From: Alcanivoracaceae bacterium | GTDB lineage: Bacteria > Pseudomonadota > Gammaproteobacteria > Pseudomonadales > Alcanivoracaceae | Reading direction: 5' to 3' | Length of the DNA stretch: 64,000 nucleotides | NCBI GenBank assembly: GCA_029210325.1 | Contig: JARGPU010000002.1 | Span: forward strand, 224,559-288,558 | Part shown: one piece after another, positions 24,731 through 35,207 of the stretch | Position numbering within the stretch: the first letter of the stretch is position 1 | Layout of the letters: every line of letters starts with the position of its first letter | Position numbers and translations under genes: made by a program | The notes under the pieces: model-generated | What the model was told of the DNA's origin: nothing | What the model saw: the letters and a program-made list of their open reading frames with translations, nothing else | Databases searched by the model: none

Positions 24731-26680
24731 TTATTGATTTAGTTCGGGGCGGTCGCGGAAGTATTCCAGTGCCTCCGGATTAGTCAGTGCACCCTGATTG
24801 GTCACCGGTCTGTTATGAATGACTTCTCTCACCGCCAGCTCGACAATTTTGCCACTGACGGTTCGCGGAATGGCTTTCACCTGAAGGATTTTAGCCGGTA
24901 CATGGCGTGGGCTGGCCCCGTCCCGTATGGCTCTGCGAATCTTTGCTTGTAACTGTTCGCTCATCTGGTGTTCCGGTTGCAGCACTACAAACAGCACCAC
25001 CCGCACGTCACCCTGCCACTCTTGACCAACCACTATGCTTTCACGAATTTCCGCCAGGGCTTCTACCTGTCGGTAAATTTCTGCCGTGCCGATGCGTACC
25101 CCGCCCGGGTTTAATACGGCATCGCTGCGTCCGTGAATAATCAGGCCGGTGTGGCCCTCATGCAGCCGGGTTTCTGCGTAGTCACCATGGGCCCAGACAT
25201 TGTCGAAGCGGCTGAAGTAGGCTCGCTGATATTTGCTGCCGTCCGAATCATTCCAGAAGCCAATGGGCATGGAGGGGAAGGGGGTACGGCAGACTAGCTC
25301 GCCTTTTTCATTGTCTACTGATACACCAGCGTCATTATATACGGCCACGTCCATGGCCAAGCCAAAACATTGCAGCTCGCCACGGAATACCGGTAACAGT
25401 GGATTGCCCAAGGCAAAGCAGGAGACGATATCCGTACCGCCGGAAATCGATGCCACCTGTAGATCCGCTTTCACATCTCGGTAGATATAGTCGTAACTTT
25501 CGTGCAGCAGTGGCGAGCCAGTAGAGAACAGCACTTGCAAAGTTTTCAGTGAGTGCTGCTGCACCGGTTTCAGGCCGGACTTTTCCACCGCCTGAATGAA
25601 CTTGGCGCTGGTGCCAAAGTGACTGATCTGCTCGGCATCAATCAAATCGAATAGTCTGGCCGTGTCTGGCCATGCCGGGTTGCCGTCATACAGCACGATA
25701 CTGGCGCCGGCTTGTAGACCGGACACCAGCCAGTTCCACATCATCCAGCCACAGGTGGTGAAATAGAAAAGTCGGTCATCGCTGCCAAGATCGCTGTGCA
25801 GTTGCAGCTCTTTGGCGTGTTGCAGCAGGGTGCCGCCGGCGCCATGGACGATGCATTTCGGTACACCAGTAGTGCCAGATGAGTAGAGGATATAAAGCGG
25901 ATGATCGAAGGGTAAGCGAACAAACTCTGGAATGCGGTCAGTGTTGTCTAGCCAGTCCTCCATTGTCACGCTGGGCACCGCAGTGGCAACGGGTGTCTGC
26001 GCCACACAAACCAGGCATTCCACCTGCAACTGATCGGCAATCTCAGATATCCGGGGAGCCAGATCGATTAGCTTGCCGTTGTAGTGATAGTGATCCGCGG
26101 CAATCAGGATGCGCGGTTGGATCTGGCCAAATCGATCGAGTACGGCGCTGACGCCAAAATCGGGCGAGCAGGAGGACCAGACAGCGCCGATCCAGCTTGC
26201 CCCCAGCGCGGCAATCACGGTCTCAATCCGATTGGGCATATAACCGGCGATACGATCCCCCGGAGCAATGCCATGGCGTTTCAGTGCAGCGGCAAAGCGA
26301 CCGGCCTTTTCATATAACTGATGCCAGCTGAGCTCAGTGCGGCCGCCGATTTCATCCAGGGCAATAATCGCCACGCCGTTGTCGCGGCGCTTGAGCAGAT
26401 TTTCTGCAAAATTCAGTCTTGCCTCGGGGAACCAGTGACTGTCCTGAAAGCGCTCCGCGCGTTGCAGTATGGTTGCGCCCGGGTCTTCACCAACGATGTC
26501 GCAGAATTGCCAGATATGCTTCCAGAACGCGTCCGGCTTTGTGACGGACCAACGGTGCAGTTCCTGATAATTGTTCAGTGTGCAGCCATGGAGTCGTTCG
26601 ACGCTATCCACAAAGGCCTGCATACGGCTGGCGAGACGACGCTCTGGCGACGGGCTCCACAGAGGTATTTGCTGAGTCAT
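24731..26680 (-). CDS. aacS: Acetoacetyl-CoA synthetase
   Basis: The 649-residue adenylating enzyme activates acetoacetate to acetoacetyl-CoA with ATP. The AMP-binding motif is [16 protein letters not shown] (about residue 273), with the ACS N-terminal cap before it ([12 protein letters not shown]) and the C-terminal lysine region [14 protein letters not shown]. The length and the [14 protein letters not shown] start fit acetoacetyl-CoA synthetase rather than acetyl-CoA synthetase. It is the last gene of the liu operon, overlapping liuD by four bases, and would recycle the acetoacetate released from HMG-CoA at the end of leucine breakdown. Confidence 0.93.
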   Translation of the reverse strand: MTQQIPLWSPSPERRLASRMQAFVDSVERLHGCTLNNYQELHRWSVTKPDAFWKHIWQFCDIVGEDPGATILQRAERFQDSHWFPEARLNFAENLLKRRDNGVAIIALDEIGGRTELSWHQLYEKAGRFAAALKRHGIAPGDRIAGYMPNRIETVIAALGASWIGAVWSSCSPDFGVSAVLDRFGQIQPRILIAADHYHYNGKLIDLAPRISEIADQLQVECLVCVAQTPVATAVPSVTMEDWLDNTDRIPEFVRLPFDHPLYILYSSGTTGVPKCIVHGAGGTLLQHAKELQLHSDLGSDDRLFYFTTCGWMMWNWLVSGLQAGASIVLYDGNPAWPDTARLFDLIDAEQISHFGTSAKFIQAVEKSGLKPVQQHSLKTLQVLFSTGSPLLHESYDYIYRDVKADLQVASISGGTDIVSCFALGNPLLPVFRGELQCFGLAMDVAVYNDAGVSVDNEKGELVCRTPFPSMPIGFWNDSDGSKYQRAYFSRFDNVWAHGDYAETRLHEGHTGLIIHGRSDAVLNPGGVRIGTAEIYRQVEALAEIRESIVVGQEWQGDVRVVLFVVLQPEHQMSEQLQAKIRRAIRDGASPRHVPAKILQVKAIPRTVSGKIVELAVREVIHNRPVTNQGALTNPEALEYFRDRPELNQ

Positions 26681-28638
26681 GATTGCTCCGCTTGGCCGGG
26701 CTCGAACTGTACCAACAGAGCGCCCTCGCTGACCTGCTCGCCAACGCTGGCGAGCAGCTCGGTGATGATGCCGTCCACCGGTGCGCGCAGGGTATGCTCC
26801 ATCTTCATGGCCTCCATAGTAACCACGGCGGTACCGGCGCTCACCGCTGTGCCGGGCTCCACATGCAAGGCCACCAGGGTGCCGCTCATCGGTGCAGCGA
26901 AGGGAGCATGGCGGCTACCGTGTTGTTGTTGTCCGCGCCGGCTGTCCACATTGCTGACGGAGATGCTGTTGGCGCACACATTCAACAGCACACCGTTATG
27001 CTGATAAATAAATTGTGCCTTAAGTGTGTCGTTTCCCCAGGCCAGGGATAACTGTTGCTGATCCTTGTGCCAGTGCACGGTGCGCCGCTGACCGTTGACG
27101 CTTGCGCTGCATTGCTGGCCAGCCGAGTCGATTTGCACCAGCAAACTGTTGCCGTCAACCATCAACTCATATTGCTGTACCTGTTTGGCGAATGGGCGCC
27201 AGCCATTTAGTGATTGCCACGGGTCACCGCCCGACTGAGGATCTGTCAGTGCGGCCGCTGCAGCCAGCGCCACCAGCTCAGGTTGGCTGTGTGGCTTTTC
27301 CATGAGCTGAGCATGTTGCTGCAGGAGGCGTGTATCCAGCTCGGCGTTGGCGAAAGCGGCGCTGCCAAGTACCTGATAGAGAAACCCGCAGTTGTGATGT
27401 ATGCCGTCGATCATGGTGTTAGATAGCGCTTGTATTAATTTCAGGCGTGCTGCGTCACGGGTTTCACCGTGACAAATAATCTTGGCAATCATTGGATCGT
27501 AGAAGGATTCGACTCTGTCACCCTGTTCGTAGCCACTATCGACGCGGGCATTGCCATGGGGCCAGACCAGAGTGTTTAGCAAGCCAGAGGAGGGCAGAAA
27601 GTTCTGCCATGGATCTTCCGCATAGATGCGCACTTCCATGGCGGCGCCTTGAATACGAAGCTCATGCTGCTGCTTGGGTAGCAGGTTGCCGGAGGCAACA
27701 CAGAGCTGCCACCAAACCAGATCCTCGCCGGTGATCATTTCGGTGACCGGGTGCTCTACCTGTAGGCGGGTATTCATTTCCATAAAGTAGAAATGACCAT
27801 CGGCAAACAGGAACTCCACGGTGCCAGCACCAACGTAATCGATGGCTTGGGCGGCTTGCACCGCAGCTTCTCCCAGCGCGGTACGCTGCGCTTCAGTTAA
27901 ACCTGGTGCTGGTGCCTCTTCGATGATTTTCTGGTGACGCCGCTGCACCGAGCAATCTCTCTCGAACAGGTGCAGGGTATGACCATGCTGATCGGCAAAT
28001 ACTTGTACTTCGATATGGCGGGCGCTGGACAGGTAACGTTCCAGCAGAACACGGTCATCGCCAAAGGCCGCCTTGGCCTCGCGGCGGGCACCATGCAAGG
28101 CTTCCATGAAGTCCATTTCACCATGCACGACACGCATGCCTTTGCCGCCACCGCCGGCTACCGCTTTGACCAGAAGTGGGAAGCCAATCTGTTTTGCTTC
28201 CTCCAGCAGATGGTTGTCGTCCCGGATATCCTGATCACAGCCGGGTAGTACCGGGACGCCGCTTTCCGCCATTAGCTTGCGCGCTGCTGCCTTGTCGCCC
28301 ATCAGTTCGATAGCTTTCGCCGGCGGACCCACAAAGATAATTCCAGCCTCGCTGCAGGCTGCGGCAAAGGCGGTGTTCTCGGAAAGAAAACCGTAGCCAG
28401 GATGAATCGCATCCGCACCGCTGCTGACTGCTGCGGCCACCACTTTGCTGATATCCAGATAGCTGTCGCGCGCTGGCGCAGGGCCAAGTCGCACCGCCAT
28501 ATCCGCTTCGCGGACATGCGCGAGGTGAGCGTCGGCGTCAGAATACACGGCTACCGTTTCAATGCCGTTGGCTCGACAAGTGCGGATAATGCGCCGGGCA
28601 ATTTCGCCACGGTTGGCGATTAGCAGACGTTTGATCAT
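26677..28638 (-). CDS. liuD: Methylcrotonyl-CoA carboxylase biotin-containing alpha subunit
   Basis: The 653-residue protein has a biotin carboxylase domain (residues 1-450) with AVAGGGGKGMRVV and the FMEMNTRLQVEHPVTE catalytic block, a linker, and a biotin-carrier domain ending the protein. The biotinylated Lys is in MEAMKMEHTLRAP (about residue 608). With LiuB it carboxylates 3-methylcrotonyl-CoA to 3-methylglutaconyl-CoA in leucine catabolism. The start overlaps the liuC stop by four bases and the stop overlaps the aacS start by four bases. The biotin subunit of a propionyl- or geranyl-CoA carboxylase would look similar; the operon context decides. Confidence 0.95.
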   Translation of the reverse strand: MIKRLLIANRGEIARRIIRTCRANGIETVAVYSDADAHLAHVREADMAVRLGPAPARDSYLDISKVVAAAVSSGADAIHPGYGFLSENTAFAAACSEAGIIFVGPPAKAIELMGDKAAARKLMAESGVPVLPGCDQDIRDDNHLLEEAKQIGFPLLVKAVAGGGGKGMRVVHGEMDFMEALHGARREAKAAFGDDRVLLERYLSSARHIEVQVFADQHGHTLHLFERDCSVQRRHQKIIEEAPAPGLTEAQRTALGEAAVQAAQAIDYVGAGTVEFLFADGHFYFMEMNTRLQVEHPVTEMITGEDLVWWQLCVASGNLLPKQQHELRIQGAAMEVRIYAEDPWQNFLPSSGLLNTLVWPHGNARVDSGYEQGDRVESFYDPMIAKIICHGETRDAARLKLIQALSNTMIDGIHHNCGFLYQVLGSAAFANAELDTRLLQQHAQLMEKPHSQPELVALAAAAALTDPQSGGDPWQSLNGWRPFAKQVQQYELMVDGNSLLVQIDSAGQQCSASVNGQRRTVHWHKDQQQLSLAWGNDTLKAQFIYQHNGVLLNVCANSISVSNVDSRRGQQQHGSRHAPFAAPMSGTLVALHVEPGTAVSAGTAVVTMEAMKMEHTLRAPVDGIITELLASVGEQVSEGALLVQFEPGQAEQS

Positions 28639-29423
28639 GATGCACTCCAGCGCGGTGAACGCTTGTCGAGAAAGGCGGTTAGGCCTTCGCGGCCTTCATC
28701 TTCCGTACGCAGGGTGGCAATCAGATCTGCGGTATATCCGATTACGCCTGCATCAATAGGCCGGTCGGCCACGTGTTCAATCAGGTCACGGCTTTTCAGT
28801 TGCGCCTGGGGTGCGCCTTGACGCAGCGCCTGAATAATTACCTGAATGCGCTCATCAAGCTGATCGGCGGGTGCTAGCTGGTGAACAATGCCGAGTCGCT
28901 CGGCAACGGCTGCTGGAATGATTTCTGCGCTCATAAAGTAACGCTGTGCCTGGCGGGCGCCCATGGCGCGCACTACATAGGGAGCAATAACCGCCGGCAG
29001 GATGCCCAGTTTGACCTCGCTGAGACAGAAGCGGGCGTCGTCACTGGCAATAGCGATATCACAAGCGCAAATCAAGCCCAGAGCACCACCAAAGGCAGCG
29101 CCCTGAACCCGGCAGATCACCGGCTTGCCTGCTCGGTCAATGGTTCGCATCAGTTCTGCCAGACGCAGAGAGTCGGCCCGGTTTTGTGTTCGGTCCAGTT
29201 CTCCCATGCGCTTCATCCAGTTCAGGTCCGCCCCTGCGCTGAAGTGCTTGCCGCTAGCGCTGAGAAGAATGATGCGTACAGTGTCGTTGGTAGAGGCTTC
29301 ATTGAAGGCGCCAATCAGCGCCTCAATAATGTCATCATCGAAGGCATTGTGTTTTGCCGGGTTGTCCAGCGTGATGCGGGCCAGATCTTTATCCACTGTC
29401 AGGGAGATGCTCATGGCTGGCAT
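28635..29423 (-). CDS. liuC: Methylglutaconyl-CoA hydratase
   Basis: The 262-residue crotonase-fold enzyme shows SGKHFSAGADLNWMKRMG and the oxyanion-hole segment GAAFGGALGLICACDIAIA. It would hydrate 3-methylglutaconyl-CoA to HMG-CoA. Position between the two carboxylase subunit genes is the usual liu arrangement and is the main reason for choosing this substrate among the many enoyl-CoA hydratases. It starts two bases after the liuB stop. Confidence 0.92.
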   Translation of the reverse strand: MPAMSISLTVDKDLARITLDNPAKHNAFDDDIIEALIGAFNEASTNDTVRIILLSASGKHFSAGADLNWMKRMGELDRTQNRADSLRLAELMRTIDRAGKPVICRVQGAAFGGALGLICACDIAIASDDARFCLSEVKLGILPAVIAPYVVRAMGARQAQRYFMSAEIIPAAVAERLGIVHQLAPADQLDERIQVIIQALRQGAPQAQLKSRDLIEHVADRPIDAGVIGYTADLIATLRTEDEGREGLTAFLDKRSPRWSAS

Positions 29424-29425
29424 CC

Positions 29426-31033
29426 TTACATGCGGAACACGCCGTAGCGTGTTTCGCTGATTTCTGCATTGAGGCTGGCTGACAAAGACAAGCCGAGCAC
29501 GTCGCGGGTGTCCGCTGGATCAATCACTCCGTCATCCCACAGGCGTGCGCTGGCATAAACTGGTCGAGCCATGGTGTCGTAGCGATCGACCATTTCTGTC
29601 TTGAACGTTTCTGCCTCCTCGCTGGTCCAGCTTTTCCCCTTGTTACGCAGAGATGCTCCCTTAACTTGAGTAAGCACGCTGGCCGCTTGCTCTCCACCCA
29701 TTACAGAGATGCGCGCGTTCGGCCACATAAACAAAAATCGCGGATCATAGGCGCGGCCGCACATGCCATAGTTGCCGGCGCCAAAACTACCACCGATAAC
29801 CACGGTAAATTTAGGCACTCGCGCACAGGCCACAGCGTTGACCATCTTGGCGCCGTGCTTGGCAATGCCTTCGGCTTCATATTTTTTGCCAACCATAAAG
29901 CCGGTGATGTTCTGTAGGAAGATCAATGGGATCTTACGTTGATTGCACAGCTCTACGAAGTGCGCACCTTTTAACGCAGATTCGGAGTAGAGCACGCCGT
30001 CATTGGCGACGATGCCCACGGGGATGCCATGTATGCGAGCGAAGCCAGTAACCAGCGTGGTGCCATAGCGACTCTTGAACTCATCCAGATCAGAGTCATC
30101 CACAATCCGGGCAATGATTTCCCGCACCGGCATGGGTTGGCGGGTGCTGGGCGGAATAATGCCGAGTAGCTCTTCAGGGTTAAACGCCGGCGGTCGGGCA
30201 GGGCGAATATCAAGCTGGTCAGGCTTGCGCCAGTTGAGCCGCTTGATGCACTGGCGGGTTAGCTGTAGAGCGTGCGGCTCGTCTTCGGCAAGGTGATCGG
30301 CGACGCCGGATTGTTCGCAGTGTAGTGCCGCGCCGCCGAGCTCTTGGGCCGTTACTTCTTCACCAGTGGCCGCTTTGACCAGCGGAGGCCCAGCGAGAAA
30401 GATGGTGCCGTTGTTGCGCACCATAATGGTTTCATCCGCCATGGCTGGCACATAGGCGCCGCCTGCAGTGCAGGAGCCCAGTACTACGGCTATTTGGGGG
30501 ATGCCGCGGGCGGACATATTGGCCATGTTAAAAAAGATTCGGCCGAAATGTTCTCGATCCGGAAATACTTCATCCTGACGAGGCAAGTTGGCGCCTCCAG
30601 AGTCCACGAGATAAATGCAGGGCAGATTATTCTCGGCGGCCACGGCTTGGGCGCGCAGGTGCTTTTTTACGGTGAGGGGATAGTAGCTGCCCCCTTTTAC
30701 TGTTGGATCATTGGCGACGATGACACACTCAACACCCTCGACACGGCCGATGCCGCCAACACATCCTGCGGCAGGGACGTCCTCACCATAGACACCTTCA
30801 GCTGCCAGTGCAGAAAGCTCTAGAAAGGGGGAGCCGGGATCCAGCAGTCGATTGATACGCTCGCGTACGGGTAGCTTACCCCGTTTTCTGAGCTTTTCTT
30901 CCGCAGCTTCGCCTCCGCCATGGGCAATGCGTTCTAGCATGCCTTTAAGGTCGGCGCGCAGTTTCAGATTGTGTTCGCGATTGGCGGCGAACTCGGCGGA
31001 TCCAGTTTGAATGTTGCTATGGATTTTCGGCAT
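29426..31033 (-). CDS. liuB: Methylcrotonyl-CoA carboxylase carboxyltransferase beta subunit
   Basis: The carboxyltransferase subunit is 535 residues from the chosen start, the usual LiuB size. It has the N-terminal block [21 protein letters not shown] and the C-terminal block with [19 protein letters not shown] and [18 protein letters not shown]. The ORF track adds 28 upstream codons that show no family-like sequence, so the ATG at 31033 (MPKIHSNI) is used. A 110-base gap separates it from liuA, and I found no second LiuR-like palindrome there, so it is probably transcribed from the liuR promoter. Confidence 0.95.
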   Translation of the reverse strand: MPKIHSNIQTGSAEFAANREHNLKLRADLKGMLERIAHGGGEAAEEKLRKRGKLPVRERINRLLDPGSPFLELSALAAEGVYGEDVPAAGCVGGIGRVEGVECVIVANDPTVKGGSYYPLTVKKHLRAQAVAAENNLPCIYLVDSGGANLPRQDEVFPDREHFGRIFFNMANMSARGIPQIAVVLGSCTAGGAYVPAMADETIMVRNNGTIFLAGPPLVKAATGEEVTAQELGGAALHCEQSGVADHLAEDEPHALQLTRQCIKRLNWRKPDQLDIRPARPPAFNPEELLGIIPPSTRQPMPVREIIARIVDDSDLDEFKSRYGTTLVTGFARIHGIPVGIVANDGVLYSESALKGAHFVELCNQRKIPLIFLQNITGFMVGKKYEAEGIAKHGAKMVNAVACARVPKFTVVIGGSFGAGNYGMCGRAYDPRFLFMWPNARISVMGGEQAASVLTQVKGASLRNKGKSWTSEEAETFKTEMVDRYDTMARPVYASARLWDDGVIDPADTRDVLGLSLSASLNAEISETRYGVFRM

Positions 31034-31143
31034 CGTTCTGGTGCCTCGATTCATGTGACTTATAGTTTGGGTACGGGAGAGCAGCACACGCCTCTCGCCA
31101 TCAATCAGTCCGCACAATCTCTCAGTGCTGGTTCTGCAAGTAA

Positions 31144-32307
31144 TCAGGAAGTCTCCTTAAACAACTCCCGCCCGATCAACATTCTTCGAATCTCACTGGT
31201 CCCCGCGCCAATCTCATACAACTTGGCATCACGCAAAAACCGCCCGGTAGGATAATCATTGATATAACCATTACCACCGAGCACCTGAATCGCCTCCAAT
31301 GCCATCTTGGTGGCATTCTCTGCGCAATACAGAATTGCCCCGGCCGCATCCTTACGACTGGTCTCACCACGATCACAAGCCCGCGCCACCGCATACAAAT
31401 ACGCGCGGCTGGCATTCAGCATCACATACATGTCGGCCAGCTTGCCCTGCATCAACTGGAACTCACCGATTGCCTGACCAAACTGCTTGCGCTCATGCAC
31501 ATAAGGAACAACCACATCCATACAGGCCTGCATCAAACCAATACAACCACCGGACAGCACTGTGCGCTCATAATCCAGCCCACTCATCAGCACCCGCACA
31601 CCATCACCTTCCTTGCCGAGAATGTTTTCCGCTGGCACCTTGCAGTCCTCGAACACCAGCTCACAGGTGTTCGAGCCGCGCATGCCAAGCTTGTCCAGCT
31701 TCTGCGCCCGGGAAAAACCGGGTAAGTCACGCTCGACGATAAACGCCGTGATGCCACGGGGCCCAGCCTGCAGATCGGTCTTTGCATAGATCACATAGGT
31801 GTTGGCATCCGGCCCGTTGGTGATCCACATCTTGTTGCCATTCAGCACATAATAATCGCCGCGCTTTTCGGCTCGCAGCTTCATGCTGACCACATCCGAG
31901 CCGGCTCCTGGTTCGCTCATCGCCAGCGCACCGATATGTTCGCCACTGACCAGTTTGGGGAGATATTTTACCCGTTGCTCATCGTTGCCATTGAGCCAGA
32001 TCTGGTTTACGCAAAGATTGGAGTGGGCGCCATAGGACAGCCCTACGGAGGCAGATGCTCGGGATATTTCTTCCATAACAATGGTATGAGCCATGTAGCC
32101 CATGCCGGTGCCGCCATACTGTTCGCCAACGGTCATGCCGAGCAGTCCCATATCGCCCATCTTGCGCCATAGCTCCATGGGGAATTGATTGCTGCGGTCG
32201 ATCTCCGCCGCCTGAGGGGCAATTTCATTACTGGCGAAGGCACGCACGCTGTCGCGCAGGGCATCTATCGTTTCGCCGAGATCGTGGTTCAGGGAGGGGA
32301 AGGTCAT
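31144..32307 (-). CDS. liuA: Isovaleryl-CoA dehydrogenase
   Basis: The 387-residue acyl-CoA dehydrogenase oxidises isovaleryl-CoA to 3-methylcrotonyl-CoA, passing electrons to ETF. The diagnostic feature is Glu in [12 protein letters not shown], the position of the catalytic base specific to isovaleryl-CoA dehydrogenase; most other family members carry it later, near QVLGGNGY, where this protein has a Gly. FAD-binding motifs [17 protein letters not shown] and [12 protein letters not shown] are present. It follows liuR by 15 bases. Confidence 0.96.
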   Translation of the reverse strand: MTFPSLNHDLGETIDALRDSVRAFASNEIAPQAAEIDRSNQFPMELWRKMGDMGLLGMTVGEQYGGTGMGYMAHTIVMEEISRASASVGLSYGAHSNLCVNQIWLNGNDEQRVKYLPKLVSGEHIGALAMSEPGAGSDVVSMKLRAEKRGDYYVLNGNKMWITNGPDANTYVIYAKTDLQAGPRGITAFIVERDLPGFSRAQKLDKLGMRGSNTCELVFEDCKVPAENILGKEGDGVRVLMSGLDYERTVLSGGCIGLMQACMDVVVPYVHERKQFGQAIGEFQLMQGKLADMYVMLNASRAYLYAVARACDRGETSRKDAAGAILYCAENATKMALEAIQVLGGNGYINDYPTGRFLRDAKLYEIGAGTSEIRRMLIGRELFKETS

Positions 32308-32322
32308 GGCTCTCTCCGTTGG

Positions 32323-32700
32323 TTATTTGAGGCACTCGAGGCAGCGCTGTTCGGCCTCATCCAGTTCCAGTTGCATCACTTCAATATCGCGCAGTTGCTG
32401 TACCAGCTGGGCGCGACGTTCGTGGATCTTGCCGAGCAGGGCTTCCAGTTGAGCGCGGTTGGCGTCCGGGTTGTACATTTGAATCAGCTGCCGGCTTTCC
32501 GCCAGAGAAAACCCCAGCCGTTTGCCGCGCAGGATAAGTTTTAGAGCGGTACGGTCGGCGGCACTGTAAACCCTCGTTTGCCCCCGGCGTTCGGGCTGCA
32601 GCAGACCCTCATCCTCGTAAAAGCGGATGGTCCGGGTGGTTACGTCAAACTCCCGGGCCAGATCGCCGATGCTCCAGGAGGTTATTTTCTTTGCGGTCAT
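32323..32700 (-). CDS. liuR: MerR-family regulator LiuR of branched-chain amino acid/isovalerate catabolism
   Basis: The 125-residue protein has the MerR helix-turn-helix at its N-terminus (SIGDLAREFDVTTRTIRFYEDEGLLQPERRG) and a dimerising helix, with only one cysteine, close to the C-terminus, so it is not a metal sensor of the usual kind. It heads the liu operon, and a perfect palindrome overlaps its promoter, which fits LiuR acting as a repressor relieved by an acyl-CoA intermediate, as inferred for LiuR in other proteobacteria. Confidence 0.94.
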   Translation of the reverse strand: MTAKKITSWSIGDLAREFDVTTRTIRFYEDEGLLQPERRGQTRVYSAADRTALKLILRGKRLGFSLAESRQLIQMYNPDANRAQLEALLGKIHERRAQLVQQLRDIEVMQLELDEAEQRCLECLK

Positions 32701-32730
32701 AGCAAGTCGGCACTAAATAGAGATGAGCTG

Positions 32731-32759
32731 AGTGTAGGAGAAGTTTACGTTAACGTAAA
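32731..32759 (-). promoter_or_regulatory. Predicted liu operon promoter
   Basis: On the minus strand TTTACG and TACACT are separated by 17 bases, 31 bases or more before the liuR ATG. The -35 hexamer lies inside the palindromic operator, so regulator binding would block RNA polymerase. Confidence 0.6.
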
Positions 32760-32761
32760 CT
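32742..32761. promoter_or_regulatory. LiuR operator, 20-base perfect palindrome
   Basis: AGTTTACGTTAACGTAAACT is a perfect palindrome 42 bases before the liuR start. It closely matches the TTTACG-(TT/AA)-CGTAAA type motif that I recall for LiuR in gammaproteobacteria. It sits between liuR and the divergent RND exporter gene, so it could also affect that gene, whose ATG is 100 bases away. Confidence 0.88.
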
Positions 32762-32861
32762 AGCGGCTGGCAGTTTTGCCGGGCGATATCGTCATATAAA
32801 GACGCTTTTCCGCAGATTTCCCTGGTATACACTGTGTTGTCCCCAATGAGAGCCTGCAGCC

Positions 32862-35177
32862 ATGCTTGATCGCTGGAACCGTCTGGTCGTTGACCGCCCC
32901 TGGTTGGTCGTTGTGTTTACCGTGCTGCTGGCCGGTTTGGCCACGGTCAGCTTGAAAGACTTCACCAACAATAACGACCCGCGCATTTTCTTCAGTGAAG
33001 AGAACCCGGACTATCGGTTGTTCCGTGAGCTGGAAGATCGGTTTACCAGCAATGAGGCGGTCTACTTTATTGTCCACCCGGCCAATGGAGACATCTTTAC
33101 CCGCGACAGTCTGACCGCTCTTGAAGAGCTCACTGAAGCCGCCTGGACCCTGCCCAACTCCACCCGTGTTGATTCCTTAACCAACTTCCAGCACACCGAG
33201 GTGGATCAGGATGATCTTACCGTTAGCTATCTGGTGGAGGAGGCTGCCCAGCTCAGTGACGAGCAGATTGGTAAAATTCGCCAGATTGCCCTCAGTGAAC
33301 CTTCGCTGATTGGCCGCAGTATTTCTGCCCGAGGCCATGTGGCCGGCGTAGTAGTGACGGTGACCATGGCAGAGGGAAGCCGCGAGGCGCCAATGATTAC
33401 CGAGGCCTCGCGGCAGTTGGCGTTGCAGTTTGCCGAGCGTTATCCGGACATTGAATTTCTCCTGACCGGCACCGTGGTGTTTGCCGAGGCCACCAGACAG
33501 GCCACCGATCAGGCTATGTCATTTACCCTGCCGCTGGCATTTTTGGCCATGTTGGTCTGTCTGCTACTTATTCTGCGTAGCGCGCTTTTTACCGGCATCG
33601 TGATCGCTGTGGTCGGCTTGTCCATTGGCATGGCGATGGGCGCGTCCGTCTGGTTGGGAATCGAGTTCTCGCCAGTGGTGGGAATGGCTCCCGCCATGAT
33701 CCTTACTCTGGCAGTGGCAGACTGCGTGCATATTCTGGCCACTTACCGTCATGAAAGGCTGGCAGGCAATCTCAAGCGTGCTGCCATGTTGGAAAGTTTA
33801 CGGGTTAACTTTCAACCGGTATGGCTTACCAGCCTGACTACTGCGATCGGTTTTGCCATTCTCAACTTCTCCGACTCCCAGCCATTCCGAGCGCTGGGTG
33901 ATGTGGTGTTTATGGGGGTGCTCATTGCCTTCCTGCTGTCGGTGGCGTTGCTACCGGCACTGGTTATGCTGGTGCCACACCGCGTCACAGCACAGCGGCA
34001 AACCGACTATCAGCCGTGGATGAATGCTCTGGCTGAATGGGTTATCGGCCACCATCGGCGCTTGTTGCTGGGCATGGGCGCATTGGTCGTGTTGCTGATT
34101 GCCTGCATTCCGCTAAACACCATTAATGATGTGTTTAATGAGTATTTCGACCGTTCTTTCGAGGTGCGGCGGGTAAATGACTTTGCCATGCGTGAGCTAA
34201 CTGGCATGCATCGCATTGACTACATGGTGCCAAGTGGTCAGGCAGGGGCCGCCATGGAGCCAGATTTTTTGCATAATCTGGACAAGTTGGTGGACTGGCT
34301 GGAGCAGCAGCCTGAGGTGCGCTACGTCAGTGCCTATACCGACGTTATCAAGCGCCTCAATCGTGACCTTAACGGCGGTGATGAGCAATTTTATCGGGTG
34401 CCGGATCGACGTGACCTGATCAGTCAGTACACCTTGATGTATGAGTTGTCCTTGCCGCAGGGGCTTGGTCTGGAAAGCCAGCTCGATATCAGCAAGGAAT
34501 ATGCCCGGGTCGTGCTGATGCTGGAGAACATCGGCTCGCACCCGGTGCTTGATTTTAATGACCGGGTAGAGGCGTGGATGCATAGCAACTGGCCGCAGCA
34601 AATGCAGGCCAGTGGCACGGGCATGGATATCCTGTTTGGCCGGGTGACAATGAAGAATATCGAGAGCATGCTCAGCGGCGCTGTGCTGGCGTTGCTCAGC
34701 GTGTCTTTGTTGCTGGTATTGGCGCTACGCTCCTGGTGGTACGGATTTCTGTCGTTGCTACCCAATTTGCTGCCCGCTGCCATGGCTTTCGGCCTATGGG
34801 GGCTGGTTAGCGGAGAGATTGGTCTGGCGGTGTCCGTGGTGGCCTGCATGACTCTGGGTATTGTGGTGGATGATACCGTCCACTTTCTCAGCAAGTACGT
34901 CCGCGCCAAGCGCGAGCATGGCCTTGGTACCGAAGATGCAGTGCGCTATGCCTTCCGTACCGTGGGCGTCGCCCTGATCGCTACTTCAGTGGTGCTGGTG
35001 GCTAATTTTGCGGTGATCGGCACCAGCAACTTCTACCCCAATTCGAGCATGGGCCAGCTGTCGGCGATCACCATCGCCATGGCATTGGTGGTGGATTTCT
35101 TGTTCTTCGTGCCAATGTTGATCGAGCTTGACCGGCGTCGCCGTAGTGGCAGGGGAGAGGGGGCGGTGGTAACTTAA
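32862..35177 (+). CDS. RND-family exporter (HAE3/MMPL type)
   Basis: The 771-residue protein has the RND layout of about twelve transmembrane helices in two repeats, each with one large periplasmic loop (about residues 30-200 and 410-600). MMPL/HAE3 motifs are visible: the first repeat has MILTLAVADCVHILATYRHE and the second TLGIVVDDTVHFLSKYVRAKRE, carrying the proton-relay aspartates in the membrane. This class exports hydrophobic compounds or lipids such as hopanoids without an obligate membrane fusion partner; none is encoded nearby. It is divergent from liuR. Confidence 0.92.
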   Translation: MLDRWNRLVVDRPWLVVVFTVLLAGLATVSLKDFTNNNDPRIFFSEENPDYRLFRELEDRFTSNEAVYFIVHPANGDIFTRDSLTALEELTEAAWTLPNSTRVDSLTNFQHTEVDQDDLTVSYLVEEAAQLSDEQIGKIRQIALSEPSLIGRSISARGHVAGVVVTVTMAEGSREAPMITEASRQLALQFAERYPDIEFLLTGTVVFAEATRQATDQAMSFTLPLAFLAMLVCLLLILRSALFTGIVIAVVGLSIGMAMGASVWLGIEFSPVVGMAPAMILTLAVADCVHILATYRHERLAGNLKRAAMLESLRVNFQPVWLTSLTTAIGFAILNFSDSQPFRALGDVVFMGVLIAFLLSVALLPALVMLVPHRVTAQRQTDYQPWMNALAEWVIGHHRRLLLGMGALVVLLIACIPLNTINDVFNEYFDRSFEVRRVNDFAMRELTGMHRIDYMVPSGQAGAAMEPDFLHNLDKLVDWLEQQPEVRYVSAYTDVIKRLNRDLNGGDEQFYRVPDRRDLISQYTLMYELSLPQGLGLESQLDISKEYARVVLMLENIGSHPVLDFNDRVEAWMHSNWPQQMQASGTGMDILFGRVTMKNIESMLSGAVLALLSVSLLLVLALRSWWYGFLSLLPNLLPAAMAFGLWGLVSGEIGLAVSVVACMTLGIVVDDTVHFLSKYVRAKREHGLGTEDAVRYAFRTVGVALIATSVVLVANFAVIGTSNFYPNSSMGQLSAITIAMALVVDFLFFVPMLIELDRRRRSGRGEGAVVT

Positions 35178-35207
35178 GCCCCCTTGAAAGTTTGCCGGGA
35201 ATTGCCC

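Noticed and set aside
26321-27004. 227-residue plus-strand ORF across the aacS/liuD junction
   Set aside because: It spans two genes of a conserved operon on the other strand and shows no domain.
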